From: Actinoplanes sp. SE50/110
Lineage (GTDB): Bacteria; Actinomycetota; Actinomycetes; Mycobacteriales; Micromonosporaceae
Reading direction: 5' to 3'
Length of the DNA stretch: 64,000 bases
Assembly (NCBI RefSeq): GCF_900119315.1
Contig: NZ_LT827010.1
Span: 8,612,001-8,676,000 of the forward strand
The notes under the pieces: generated by a model
What the model saw: the letters and a program-made list of their open reading frames with translations, nothing else
Told to the model about the DNA's origin: nothing
Database searches by the model: none
In this document: positions 24,233 through 32,071 of the stretch, piece after piece
Numbering within the stretch: the first letter of the stretch is position 1
Layout of the letters: every line of letters begins with the position of its first letter
Translations under genes and position numbers: made by a program

Positions 24233-24850
24233 TCAGAGGCGCGGCGCGTACAACTGCACGAAGGCGAAGATCGCGTCCGCGATGAGCTGCACCGCGATCG
24301 CCGCGAGCAGCAGACCGGCGATCCGGGTGAGCACCTCGATCCCGGCCGGGCGCAGCAGCCGCACGATCAGCCCGGAGAAGCGCAGCACCAGCCACACGGT
24401 GGCCATCACGGCCAGGATCGCGGCGCCCAGGATCAGGTATCCGTCGAGGCTCTTGTACCGCTGCACGAACAGCATGGTGGCCACGATCGCGCCCGGCCCG
24501 GCCAGTAGCGGCGTACCGAGCGGGACCAGCGCCACGTTGCTGGTGCCGGCCTGCTCCTCAGGCTCGTCGGTCTTGCCGGTGAGCAGCTGCAACGCGACCA
24601 GCACGAGCAGCAGGCCACCGGCCGCCTGCAGGGCTGGCAGCCGCACGTGCAGGTAGTCCAGCAGGGTCTGCCCGGCAACTGCGAACCCGACGATCACACC
24701 GAGCGCGAGCAGCACCGCATGGGTGCCGGCCCGGTTGCGGGCCTTCGCGGGCAGGGCGCCGGTCAGCGCCAGGAAGACCGGGACCATGCCGGGCGGATCG
24801 ACGATCACCAGCAGGGTCACGTAGAACTCGCCGAACAGCTTGACATTCAC
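24233..24850 (-). CDS. MarC-family integral membrane protein
   Basis: A 205-residue protein with six predicted membrane segments and MarC family features: LLVIVDPPGMVPVFLALT near the N-terminus and PLGTPLLAGPGAIVATM in the middle. The transport function of MarC proteins is unproven. ATG at 24850. Its stop is 35 bases past the nuclease start, so the two may be co-transcribed. Confidence 0.92.
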   Translation of the reverse strand: MNVKLFGEFYVTLLVIVDPPGMVPVFLALTGALPAKARNRAGTHAVLLALGVIVGFAVAGQTLLDYLHVRLPALQAAGGLLLVLVALQLLTGKTDEPEEQAGTSNVALVPLGTPLLAGPGAIVATMLFVQRYKSLDGYLILGAAILAVMATVWLVLRFSGLIVRLLRPAGIEVLTRIAGLLLAAIAVQLIADAIFAFVQLYAPRL

Positions 24851-24901
24851 CCGATCAAGGTAGGTTGCGGCACTGTTTCGCGCAGGCTGGTGCGGCGATC
24901 G

Positions 24902-25756
24902 TCACCCGAGAACGGGAACTCCGGTGGCGGCGGCGGCGATCTTGTCGTACACCTCCACCGCGGTCTGGAAGGCTCCCAGGCGCACCGTCTTGTGCGTACC
25001 GTGAAAATCGGAACTTCCGGTGACGACCAGCCCGAGCCGATCCGCCAGCGCCCTGATCTGCTCGCGCTCCTCGGGCGAGTGATCCTCATGGTCGGCCTCA
25101 AGTCCGAAAAGGCCCGCGTCGGCCAGCGCGACGATCAACTCGTCCGGCACCACCCGGCCCCGCTTGGTCGCCCGCGGATGCGCGAAGACCGCTACCCCAC
25201 CGGCTGCTCGCACCGCTTCAACAGCCTCAAAAACATCAAGATCCAATTTGGGTACGAAGTACCGCGCGCCCAGCCAGGCCGACGCGAACGCCTCCGTCGT
25301 CGTGTCCACCAGACCGGCTCTGATCAGTGCCTGCGCGATGTGCGGACGACCCACCGAGCCACCCGCCGCGTACCCGTGCACCTCGGCCCAGGTGATCGGC
25401 ACCCCGTCGGCGCGCAGCAGGTCCACGATCTGCTCGGCCCGCTGCTCCCGGTCGGCGCGCATCCGGAGCATGCCGGCGGTCAGCGCCGGATCGTCCGGAT
25501 CGAACAGATAGGCCAGCAGATGCAGTGAGATCCCCGGCTGCACCCCGTGCCAGCGGCAGGACAGCTCGGCGCCACGGACCAGCCGCAACCCGTCCGGCCG
25601 GGCTGCGGCCGCCTCGGCCCAGCCCCCGGTGGTGTCGTGGTCGGTGATCGCCATCACGTCCAGACCGGCCTCGGCACCCGCCCGGACCAGCTCGGCCGGG
25701 GTCAGGGTGCCGTCGCTGGCGGTGGAGTGGCAGTGCAGATCGATCCGGATGCTCAG
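24902..25756 (-). CDS. PHP-domain phosphoesterase, probable CTG start
   Basis: A metal-dependent phosphoesterase of the RNase AM/YciV (TrpH) type. Read from 25756: (CTG)SIRIDLHCHSTASDGT, then ITDHDTTGG, VRGAELSC, VFAHP and TGSSDFHG, which supply the usual PHP metal ligands. The first ATG/GTG in frame is at 25657, which would delete the essential HCH motif. The only plausible start upstream is CTG at 25756, which overlaps the previous gene's TGA by 4 bases (CTGA). Family members degrade 3',5'-bisphosphonucleotides or short RNAs. 284 aa. Confidence 0.88.
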   Translation of the reverse strand: MSIRIDLHCHSTASDGTLTPAELVRAGAEAGLDVMAITDHDTTGGWAEAAAARPDGLRLVRGAELSCRWHGVQPGISLHLLAYLFDPDDPALTAGMLRMRADREQRAEQIVDLLRADGVPITWAEVHGYAAGGSVGRPHIAQALIRAGLVDTTTEAFASAWLGARYFVPKLDLDVFEAVEAVRAAGGVAVFAHPRATKRGRVVPDELIVALADAGLFGLEADHEDHSPEEREQIRALADRLGLVVTGSSDFHGTHKTVRLGAFQTAVEVYDKIAAAATGVPVLG

Positions 25757-26568
25757 GCGTCGTCTCCCTCATCGTCCTTGCCCAGCCGCGCCTCGACCGC
25801 CTGCGGCTCGTACATCTCCTCGACCACCCGCAGGTACAGCTCGTTGGGGTTGGGCAGGTGCTTGACCTCGCGCAGCGCCTGATCCTGACCGGCCGACTCG
25901 AGCACGAACGTGCCGTAGCTCAGCATCCGGCCGAGGGCAGATTGTTCATATTTCATGTCGGTGACCCGCAGCAGCGGCATCATCGCCACCTTGCGGGTGA
26001 CGATGCCGTTGACCACCATCACCCGTTTGTTGGTCAGGATGAAGCGGTCGAAATACCAGTCGAAGACCTTCCACGCCACCCAGCTGATCACGCCGAGCCA
26101 GATCAGCACCGCGACGGTGACCATGCCGTCCACGTTCTGCCGGGTCAGGAAGCCGGCCAGATAACCCAGCAGCAGGGTGGCACCGGCACCGACGCTCAGC
26201 GGCAGGGACAGGTGGATCCAGTGCCGCTTCCACTCACCGCGGTAACGCTCGGTCGGGAACAGATAGCGGGCGACCAGTGTGGTCGGTTCGTCCTCCAGGG
26301 GGAGGAAGCGCCGCGGGCCGCCGCCACGGTCGAGGCCTTCCAGCTCCTCCTCGGTGAAGACCGGCGCCTCGTACTGATCGGGATCGTCGTACTCGTCGGC
26401 ACGCCGCGCCTGATGAGCGAAGCGCTCGTCGTCCGGATAGGTCTCGGCACGCGTCTGACCGGGATCGGTGTCCTCGAAGGCGGGGTCCCGATACCTGAAG
26501 GCGTCGTCGTCGTCCGGAGGGCGCTGGGCGCCCTCGCCCCGTGGGTCGCGCGGCTCACCAGGATCCAT
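25753..26568 (-). CDS. bacterial PH-domain (YdbS-like) membrane protein
   Basis: A 271-residue protein. The first ~100 residues are acidic, Asp/Glu/Arg-rich and disordered. Two membrane segments (about 120-140 and 147-167) are followed by a bPH_2 domain (DWYFDRFILTNKRVMVVNGIVTRKVAMMPLLRVTDMKYEQSALGRMLSYGTFVLESAGQ). Such proteins are membrane-bound and of unknown role. It is the upstream partner of the PHP gene and 9 bases after a 52-aa membrane-protein gene. Confidence 0.88.
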   Translation of the reverse strand: MDPGEPRDPRGEGAQRPPDDDDAFRYRDPAFEDTDPGQTRAETYPDDERFAHQARRADEYDDPDQYEAPVFTEEELEGLDRGGGPRRFLPLEDEPTTLVARYLFPTERYRGEWKRHWIHLSLPLSVGAGATLLLGYLAGFLTRQNVDGMVTVAVLIWLGVISWVAWKVFDWYFDRFILTNKRVMVVNGIVTRKVAMMPLLRVTDMKYEQSALGRMLSYGTFVLESAGQDQALREVKHLPNPNELYLRVVEEMYEPQAVEARLGKDDEGDDA

Positions 26569-26577
26569 AGAGAGATG

Positions 26578-26736
26578 CTATGCGACGAGGTCGGTGAAGA
26601 ACGTGCCGAAGCCTCGTGCGATGTCCGCGATCGTGCCCCCGAGTGACTCGAAGACCGCGGCCGCCGATCTCGGGTTGAATGCGATGAAGAAGATCAAGAA
26701 CGCAATACCAAGCCAGGTGAGCACCTTCTTGATCAT
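26578..26736 (-). CDS. small conserved membrane protein (52 aa)
   Basis: ATG at 26736, preceded by GAGGAGAAGG, opens MIKKVLTWLGIAFLIFFIAF, then NPRSAAAVFESLGGTIADIARGFGTFFTDLVA. One membrane segment is followed by an amphipathic helix. From memory this is a recurring actinobacterial small protein, often near PH-domain genes; no function is established. It is the first gene of the run into the PH and PHP genes. Confidence 0.82.
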   Translation of the reverse strand: MIKKVLTWLGIAFLIFFIAFNPRSAAAVFESLGGTIADIARGFGTFFTDLVA

Positions 26737-26843
26737 GGCGATCCTTCTCCTCTGGTGCGGGTGACCAACAACGCCGCGGCAGTACTGACGGTATCAGCTC
26801 CGTTGCTTCGTGTGAACAAAGTGCCCAGAAAGCCGATAGCCGG

Positions 26844-27518
26844 TCAGACACGACCGTGCAGGTACGGCGAGGGCGCTCCGAACACCAGCTCGGCTGGCAC
26901 CCCGTCGGAGAGATCGTGCAGGACGACGTGCTCCGCGAGGAGATAGCCCGCGCTTGCGGGCCACGCTACCGCATAGAGCCAGATTCCCTTGGCCTCACTC
27001 ACGTACGCGCTTCGATCCTCCGGTGACTTGACACACCATAGTGGAGTCGGGTGCCCGCCGACCTTGATCTTCGCGTGTGGACCGCCGTTGACCCCGCAGT
27101 CGGAGAGCGTCTCGGAGAGCAGGTAACCGGGATCGATGCCGGGGATGCCGGCGAACCGGGTGCCCAGGCCCACCCCCGGCTGCTCGGCGATGAAGACCAG
27201 ATCGGCCGGCCCGCCGCCGAGCGGCTCCGGCCCACTGCAGGCGAGCGCGGTGGCGCGCACCCCGGAACGGTCGTCGCCGGCCCAGCCCACCCCGGTGACC
27301 GTCCACCCGGCGGGCAGTGGCCAGGGGCCCCAGAGCGGCATCCGCTCGGCGCCCGACGCCGACTCCCGCAGCACCGTTCCGACGATCTCCGCACTGATGT
27401 GCTCGGCGACATGGAACGGCGGAACGTCGCCACAGTTGTCGCAACGCCAGTTACTGTGCATCAGATCCGGCTTCCGGACCTGATCAGCACATCTGGGGCA
27501 ACTCACCGTGACACCCAC
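26844..27518 (-). CDS. DUF6758 family protein
   Basis: A 224-residue soluble protein. It begins with a zinc-ribbon-like SCPRCADQVRKPDLMHSNWRCDNCG followed by PPFHVAEHI, the DUF6758 hallmark, and has a conserved middle (DLVFIAEQPGVGLGTRFAG) and C-terminus (WLYAVAWPASAGYLLAEHVVLHDL). No function is known. GTG at 27518 fits the family N-terminus; a GTG at 27506 is an alternative. Confidence 0.8.
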   Translation of the reverse strand: MGVTVSCPRCADQVRKPDLMHSNWRCDNCGDVPPFHVAEHISAEIVGTVLRESASGAERMPLWGPWPLPAGWTVTGVGWAGDDRSGVRATALACSGPEPLGGGPADLVFIAEQPGVGLGTRFAGIPGIDPGYLLSETLSDCGVNGGPHAKIKVGGHPTPLWCVKSPEDRSAYVSEAKGIWLYAVAWPASAGYLLAEHVVLHDLSDGVPAELVFGAPSPYLHGRV

Positions 27519-27578
27519 ACTCCCTACCGTGCGGGTCCGGAGAGCCGCCGTCAAGCGGATCGGCAGAACACGGCGGAC

Positions 27579-28211
27579 TCAGGCGGGCGGTGGGCCGGCG
27601 TGCGCCCGGATCCACGCGTGCATCGCGATCCCACTGGCCACACCCGCGTTGATCGACCTGGTGGAGCCGTACTGCGCGATCGAGAACAACTGCGTACAGG
27701 CGTGACGCGCGACGTCGGAGAGACCCGGCCCCTCCTGCCCGAACAGCAGCACGCAGCGGCGCGGCAGGGTGACGGTCTCCATCGGGCGCGATCCGGGCAG
27801 GTTGTCGATGCCGATCACCGGCAGACCGGCGGCGGTCGCCCAGCCCACGAAATCCTCGATCGTCGGATGGTGCCGGACATGCTGGTAACGGTCAGTGACC
27901 ATGGCGCCACGCCGGTTCCACTTGCGCAGGCCGACGATGTGCACCTCGGCGGCGAGGAAGGCGTTGGCATTGCGGACCACGGTGCCGATGTTCAGGTCGT
28001 GCTGCCAGTTCTCGATCGCGATGTGGAAGTCGTGGCGGCGGGTGTCCAGATCGGCGATCACCGCCTCGCGGGTCCAGTACCGGTAGCGATCCACCACGTT
28101 GCGCCGGTCGCCGTGCTCCAGCAGTTCGGGGTCGTAGTGCGCGCCGTCGGGCCGATCACCGGGCCAGGGGCCGACGCCGACCTCGGTGGATTGGTCCTCG
28201 CCCGCAGTCAT
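27579..28211 (-). CDS. TrmH/SpoU-family RNA 2'-O-methyltransferase
   Basis: A 210-residue SPOUT enzyme. The three family motifs are present: NIGTVVRNANAF (motif 1), LLFGQEGPGLS (motif 2) and SIAQYGSTRSINAGVASGIAMHAW (motif 3), which form the knotted SAM site. It methylates a ribose in tRNA or rRNA; the exact site is not evident. ATG at 28211. Confidence 0.93.
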   Translation of the reverse strand: MTAGEDQSTEVGVGPWPGDRPDGAHYDPELLEHGDRRNVVDRYRYWTREAVIADLDTRRHDFHIAIENWQHDLNIGTVVRNANAFLAAEVHIVGLRKWNRRGAMVTDRYQHVRHHPTIEDFVGWATAAGLPVIGIDNLPGSRPMETVTLPRRCVLLFGQEGPGLSDVARHACTQLFSIAQYGSTRSINAGVASGIAMHAWIRAHAGPPPA

Positions 28212-28684
28212 GGGGCGTTAGGCTACTCATCCGGTGGTCCGGGGATGTCCCGGGACTGGACACCGGGAAACTTTCAGAAGACGCAATGAGCGGCGGGGCC
28301 CTCCCCGGCACCCGCCGCCCACGCTCTGTTGGGAAAGAGTTTGCCTTACCGTCCGTATCCATGTGAAGGACTTTCGGATGTGACGCAGCTCACATTTAAC
28401 TTTATTTACAGTTCCTTTTGCCGGTTGGTCGCGTTCCCATAACGAATGCTCAGGCAGGGCAAAGGGACCACAAGGCGTGATCATGGGCAGATTTCCCGCC
28501 CCGATGGTGTCGGCAAACTGACACCGTGCGCCTACTATCAGTTACGTTAACTGCTCCGAGGTCGCCGGGCCATCCCGCTGGCGAAGGTGCCGTAGGACAC
28601 GTGTCACGGCGCGCCCAGCGGGAATGGTGAAAGGGTGCCAGGAGTTCCACCCGACGAAAGCGATTCCCGCAGACGGAGGCATCA
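28212..28684. other. 473-base divergent spacer with AT-rich patch
   Basis: No credible gene on either strand. It holds the CRP-type palindrome at 28378-28395, followed at once by an unusually AT-rich stretch (about 28394-28420). A TACTAT hexamer at 28533-28538, a possible -10 for trxA, is also present. trxA itself has no strong ribosome-binding site; the sequence before its ATG reads GACGGAGGCATCA, where GGAGG is 5 bases from the ATG. Confidence 0.5.
28378..28395. promoter_or_regulatory. perfect CRP/GlxR-type operator
   Basis: ATGTGACGCAGCTCACAT matches the CRP consensus TGTGA-N6-TCACA with full symmetry of both arms plus one extra pair. It lies 167 bases upstream of the methyltransferase start (minus strand) and 290 bases upstream of trxA. 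Actinobacterial CRP-family proteins use this consensus. The controlled gene is not decided by position. Confidence 0.7.
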
Positions 28685-29098
28685 ATGGCGACGGTTGCGC
28701 TGACCACAGCGAACTTCGACGAGGTCACCAGCTCGGACGGCATCGTCCTGGTCGACTTCTGGGCCAGCTGGTGCGGGCCCTGCGTGCGCTTCGCGCCGAC
28801 CTACGAGCGGTCCTCGGAGAAGCACCCGGAGATCACCTTCGGCAAGGTCGACACCGAGGCCGAGCAGGAGCTCGCCGCCAAGTTCGACATCCGGTCGATC
28901 CCGACGATCATGGCGGTCCGCGACGGCATCGTGGTGTTCGCCCAGCCCGGCGCGCTCCCCGAGTCGGCCCTGGAGAGCCTGATCGAGAAGGTCGAGCAGC
29001 TCGACATGGACGAGGTGCGCGAGCAGGTCGCGGCCCACAAGAAGGCCCACGAGCCGAAGGCGCAGAGCACCGGGGAGCCCGCCCGCGCGGCGAGCTGA
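28685..29098 (+). CDS. trxA: thioredoxin
   Basis: A 137-residue cytosolic thiol-disulfide oxidoreductase. The active site is WCGPC at residues 29-33 within VLVDFWASWCGPCVRF. The cis-Pro loop is RSIPTIMAVRDG near 77-88. The thioredoxin fold ends near residue 108, and the remaining charged tail (HKKAHEPKAQSTGEP) is an unusual extension for a housekeeping TrxA. ATG at 28685 with GGAGG upstream. Confidence 0.94.
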   Translation: MATVALTTANFDEVTSSDGIVLVDFWASWCGPCVRFAPTYERSSEKHPEITFGKVDTEAEQELAAKFDIRSIPTIMAVRDGIVVFAQPGALPESALESLIEKVEQLDMDEVREQVAAHKKAHEPKAQSTGEPARAAS

Positions 29099-29110
29099 TC
29101 AGCGAGTTTC

Positions 29111-29144
29111 AAGGCCCGCGGACCGTAACCGGTCCGCGGGCCTT
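29111..29144 (+). terminator. hairpin after trxA
   Basis: Arms 29111-29124 and 29131-29144 are perfect 14-base complements around a 6-base loop. A T-containing tail follows (TTCGCTTTT), and the trxA stop is 13 bases upstream. A strong intrinsic terminator. Confidence 0.93.
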
Positions 29145-29231
29145 TCGCTTTTCCGGTCCGGGTACGCCGTACGTGTCCACAGTCGCCGGAAGCGGTGGAC
29201 ATGATCTCGTACGTGTGTTCGAATAACCGCC

Positions 29232-31163
29232 ATGCGATGGTCCCACCTGTCGGCCGGCGCCGGCGACGACTCGCTCCCGGACAGGGCAGCGCCCGCGGCT
29301 TCACCCCTGCCGCTGGCGCTGCCCGGTGCGACCGTGCGCACCTTCGACACTCCCGGGTTCGCCGGCATGACGTTCTACGAGATCCGCGCCAAGTCGCTGA
29401 TCAACCGGGTGCCCGGGGCCTCGCAGGTGCCGTTCCAGTGGACCGTCAACCCGTATCGGGGCTGCTCCCACGCGTGCACCTACTGCCTGGCCGGCGACAC
29501 CCCGATCCTGCTGGCCGACGGGTCCACCCGCCGTCTCGCCGAGATCCGCCCCGGCGACCCGGTGATGGGCACGATGGGCGCCGGCCCGCACCGGCGTTAC
29601 GTGCCGACCACCGTGCTCGACCACTGGGCCACCAGCAAGCCCGCGTTCCGCGTCACCCTGACCGACGGCACCCGGCTGGTCTCCAGCGGCGATCACCGCT
29701 TCCTCACCGACCGCGGCTGGCGCCACGTCAGCCCCGCCGAGCCGCACCAGCCGGCGCTCGCGATCGGTGACCTGATGTGCGGGGTCGGCCACTTCGCCGA
29801 GCCGCCCAAGGAGTCCCCCGACTATCAGGCCGGCTATCTCTGCGGCCTGCTCCGCGGCGACGCCGCCAGCCGGGCCGCCCGCGAGGGTGACGCCTGGATC
29901 CGCGCCGACGGCTATCTCGACGACGTCTCCCTCCCCGACGCGCTGCGGTGGCCCGAGCTGCCGTCCGGCGAGTGGTATCGGGGCTTCCTGGGCGGCGCCT
30001 TCGGTGCGGTCGGCCGGGCCGAGCGGCTGGCCCTCAGCTTCGAGAGCACCGACCGCATCTACCTGCGCTGGGTCACCGAGGCACTGACCCACCTGGGCCT
30101 GACCAGCCGCACCCCGGTCCGCTGCCGCGCCGACCGCCCCGGACGCGTCGAGACCGGCCGCGACCTGTGGGCGGCGCTGCGCTTCCGGCACCTCACCGGC
30201 GCCCTCGACGCCCCGCTGGACGCCTCCGGGGTCGGGGTCCGCGCCGACCGCCGGCTCGCCGTCGCCGACATCGAGGACCTCGGCCTCACCCTGCCGCTGC
30301 TCGACATCTCCACCGGCACCGGCGACTTCATCGCCGACGGCGTGGTCAGCCACAACTGCTTCGCCCGCGGCACCCACCGGTATCTCGACATGGACCCGGG
30401 CCACGACTTCGACACCCGCGTCGTGGTGAAGGTGAACGCCGGCGAGCTGATCCGCCGCGAGCTCGCCGAGCCAGGCTGGTCCGGCGCCCCGATCGCGATG
30501 GGCACGAACGTCGACGTCTACCAGCGCGCCGAGGGCCGCTACCGGTTGATGCCGCAGATCCTGGCCGCGCTGCGCGACCACGCCAACCCGTTCTCCATCC
30601 TGACCAAGGGCACGCTGATCCTGCGCGACCTCGATCTGCTCCGCCAGGCCGCCGAGGTGACCCAGGTCGGTCTGGCCTTCTCGGTCGGCTTCGTCGACGA
30701 GCGGATCTGGCGCTCCGCCGAGCCCGGCACCCCCAGCCCGCAGCGCCGCCTCGACGCGGTCCGCCGCCTGACCGACGCCGGCTTCCCGGTCGGCGTCCTG
30801 CTGGCCCCGATCCTCCCCGGCCTCACCGACACCGAGGAGTCCATCGACGCGACCGTCGCCGCCATCGCCGCCGCCGGCGCCACCTCGGTCACCCCGATCC
30901 CACTGCACCTCCGTCCCGGCGCCCGCGAGTGGTACGCCTCCTGGATCGCCCGCGAACACCCCCACCTGATCCCCCGCCACCGCTCGCTGTTCGCCAACGG
31001 CGCCTACTCCCCGCGCTCCTACCAGGACGAGCTGACCGCTCGAGTCCGCATGGCCGCCCGCCGCCACGGTCTGCACCGCCCGACTCCGGGTCAGTTCCGC
31101 ACGCTGCCCACCTCGGAGGAGGTGCCTTCCACGCCGAAATCCGACCAGCTCACGCTCCTCTGA
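29232..31163 (+). CDS. Rv2578c-family radical SAM protein interrupted by an intein
   Basis: A 643-residue precursor. The extein is a SAM/4Fe-4S radical enzyme: NPYRGCSHACTY, the broken CX3CX2C motif (Cys78, Cys82, then Cys after splicing), followed by CFARGTHRYLDMD and a TIM-barrel body (VDVYQRAEGRYRLMPQIL; FSILTKGTLILRDLDLL; LLAPILPGLTDTEESI). Removing residues 85-375 restores HACTY-CFARGTH and a ~352-residue protein, the normal length for this family, which resembles spore photoproduct lyase-like enzymes. The substrate is unknown. ATG at 29232. Confidence 0.93.
   Translation: MRWSHLSAGAGDDSLPDRAAPAASPLPLALPGATVRTFDTPGFAGMTFYEIRAKSLINRVPGASQVPFQWTVNPYRGCSHACTYCLAGDTPILLADGSTRRLAEIRPGDPVMGTMGAGPHRRYVPTTVLDHWATSKPAFRVTLTDGTRLVSSGDHRFLTDRGWRHVSPAEPHQPALAIGDLMCGVGHFAEPPKESPDYQAGYLCGLLRGDAASRAAREGDAWIRADGYLDDVSLPDALRWPELPSGEWYRGFLGGAFGAVGRAERLALSFESTDRIYLRWVTEALTHLGLTSRTPVRCRADRPGRVETGRDLWAALRFRHLTGALDAPLDASGVGVRADRRLAVADIEDLGLTLPLLDISTGTGDFIADGVVSHNCFARGTHRYLDMDPGHDFDTRVVVKVNAGELIRRELAEPGWSGAPIAMGTNVDVYQRAEGRYRLMPQILAALRDHANPFSILTKGTLILRDLDLLRQAAEVTQVGLAFSVGFVDERIWRSAEPGTPSPQRRLDAVRRLTDAGFPVGVLLAPILPGLTDTEESIDATVAAIAAAGATSVTPIPLHLRPGAREWYASWIAREHPHLIPRHRSLFANGAYSPRSYQDELTARVRMAARRHGLHRPTPGQFRTLPTSEEVPSTPKSDQLTLL
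29484..30356 (+). other. intein (291 aa) in the radical SAM cysteine motif
   Basis: In frame within the radical SAM gene. The N-terminal splice block starts at Cys85 (CLAGDTPILLADGS); block B is VSSGDHRFLTDRGW. The C-terminal block ends DFIADGVVSHN just before Cys376, so Cys1, the penultimate His, terminal Asn and +1 Cys are all present and splicing should work. Between them is a LAGLIDADG-type endonuclease region: the first motif GYLCGLLRGDA keeps its acidic residue. The second, GFLGGAFGAVG, lacks the Asp expected in FDADG. The endonuclease is therefore probably dead. Confidence 0.93.
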
Positions 31164-31663
31164 GCCACCCCGGTCTCCGGGCCCGGGGAGACCCCCGGGC
31201 CCTGAGAGGCCGCCGAGTTGCGAGCTGCGGGAGGCCGACGGGCCGGGGGCCGGGGCCGGGGGCCCTGAGAGGCCGCCGAGTTGCGGGCTGCGGGAGGCCG
31301 CCGGGCCGCCAGGCGCCAGTTGTATGCGCGCCGCCAGCCCACCTTGCCTGGGTCATGGCGGCGTCAGGGCGCCGGGCCATCGCGGGCTGTGAGGCGCTCG
31401 GGCAACACGTGCCGACAGCCCTGCCGCGCCTGGGCCATCGCGACGCGTAGCACCACGCCATTCAGCTCCGCCCCGTCTTGGGCCGGCGTGTCTTGGCCGG
31501 CGGGCTATCGCGCTCGCGGGCACAAGGCAGCGCCGCGCGCCACCGGGCCGGCGGGCGCCCGCGCTGACAGACACAGGGCAACGCGCCACCGGGACGGGGT
31601 CGGTCATGAGCGGGTGCCGTAAGCCATACCGGGTGAAGGAGTGGGCGTGGCTAAAGTCGGGGC
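31164..31663. other. 500-base GC-rich spacer with direct repeats
   Basis: No frame here has a recognisable domain. It contains a ~53-base direct repeat (copies near 31197 and 31260) and many short GC-rich repeats such as GGGCCATCGCG. Probably decayed or low-constraint sequence; the promoter of the CoA-binding protein gene must lie in its last ~50 bases. Confidence 0.5.
31197..31313. repeat. two ~53-bp direct repeats, period 63
   Basis: Copy 1 (about 31197-31250) and copy 2 (about 31260-31313) share GGGCCCTGAGAGGCCGCCG and the following bases, with two or three differences. Intergenic; no function assigned. Confidence 0.8.
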
Positions 31664-32071
31664 ATGCGTAGTGCTCAGCAGATCCTGGCGGACGCGAACG
31701 TGATCGCGGTGGTCGGCGCCTCGCGTGATTCCTTCAAGCCGGCGCACACGGTGCCGTTGCAGATGCTGCGGTACGGCTGGCGGATCATCCCGGTGAACCC
31801 GTTCGTCGACGAGGTGTTCGGGATCAGGACCGTGCCGACGCTGGCCGACCTGGAGGAACCGGTCGACCTGGTCGACATCTTCCGGCCGGCGCGAGATGCC
31901 GTCGACGTGGTGCGCCAAGCGGTGGCCATCGGGGCGCCGGCTGTCTGGCTGCAGAGTGGCATCGTCTCGGCGGAAGCGCGGCAGATCGCCACGGACGCCG
32001 GCATCGACTACGTCGAAGACCGCTGCCTCGCCGTCGAACGCGCCGTCGGCAACCTCAGCAAGCTCACCTGA
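31664..32071 (+). CDS. CoA-binding domain protein (YccU-like)
   Basis: A 135-residue single-domain Rossmann protein: VIAVVGASRDSFKPAHTVPLQML at the nucleotide-binding loop, IIPVNPFVDEVFG, VDLVDIFRPARDAVDVVRQA and VWLQSGIVSAEA. These are the conserved segments of CoA-binding proteins related to succinyl-CoA synthetase alpha. No catalytic His domain. Role unknown. ATG at 31664. Confidence 0.92.
   Translation: MRSAQQILADANVIAVVGASRDSFKPAHTVPLQMLRYGWRIIPVNPFVDEVFGIRTVPTLADLEEPVDLVDIFRPARDAVDVVRQAVAIGAPAVWLQSGIVSAEARQIATDAGIDYVEDRCLAVERAVGNLSKLT

Noticed and set aside
28518..28538. CTGACA/TACTAT as a trxA promoter
   Set aside because: The hexamers are only 9 bases apart. TACTAT alone may be a -10, but no -35 at 16-18 bases was found.
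29301..31076. 591-codon minus-strand frame opposite the radical SAM gene
   Set aside because: Ala/Gly/Asp/Val-rich shadow; the plus frame has intein and radical SAM signatures.
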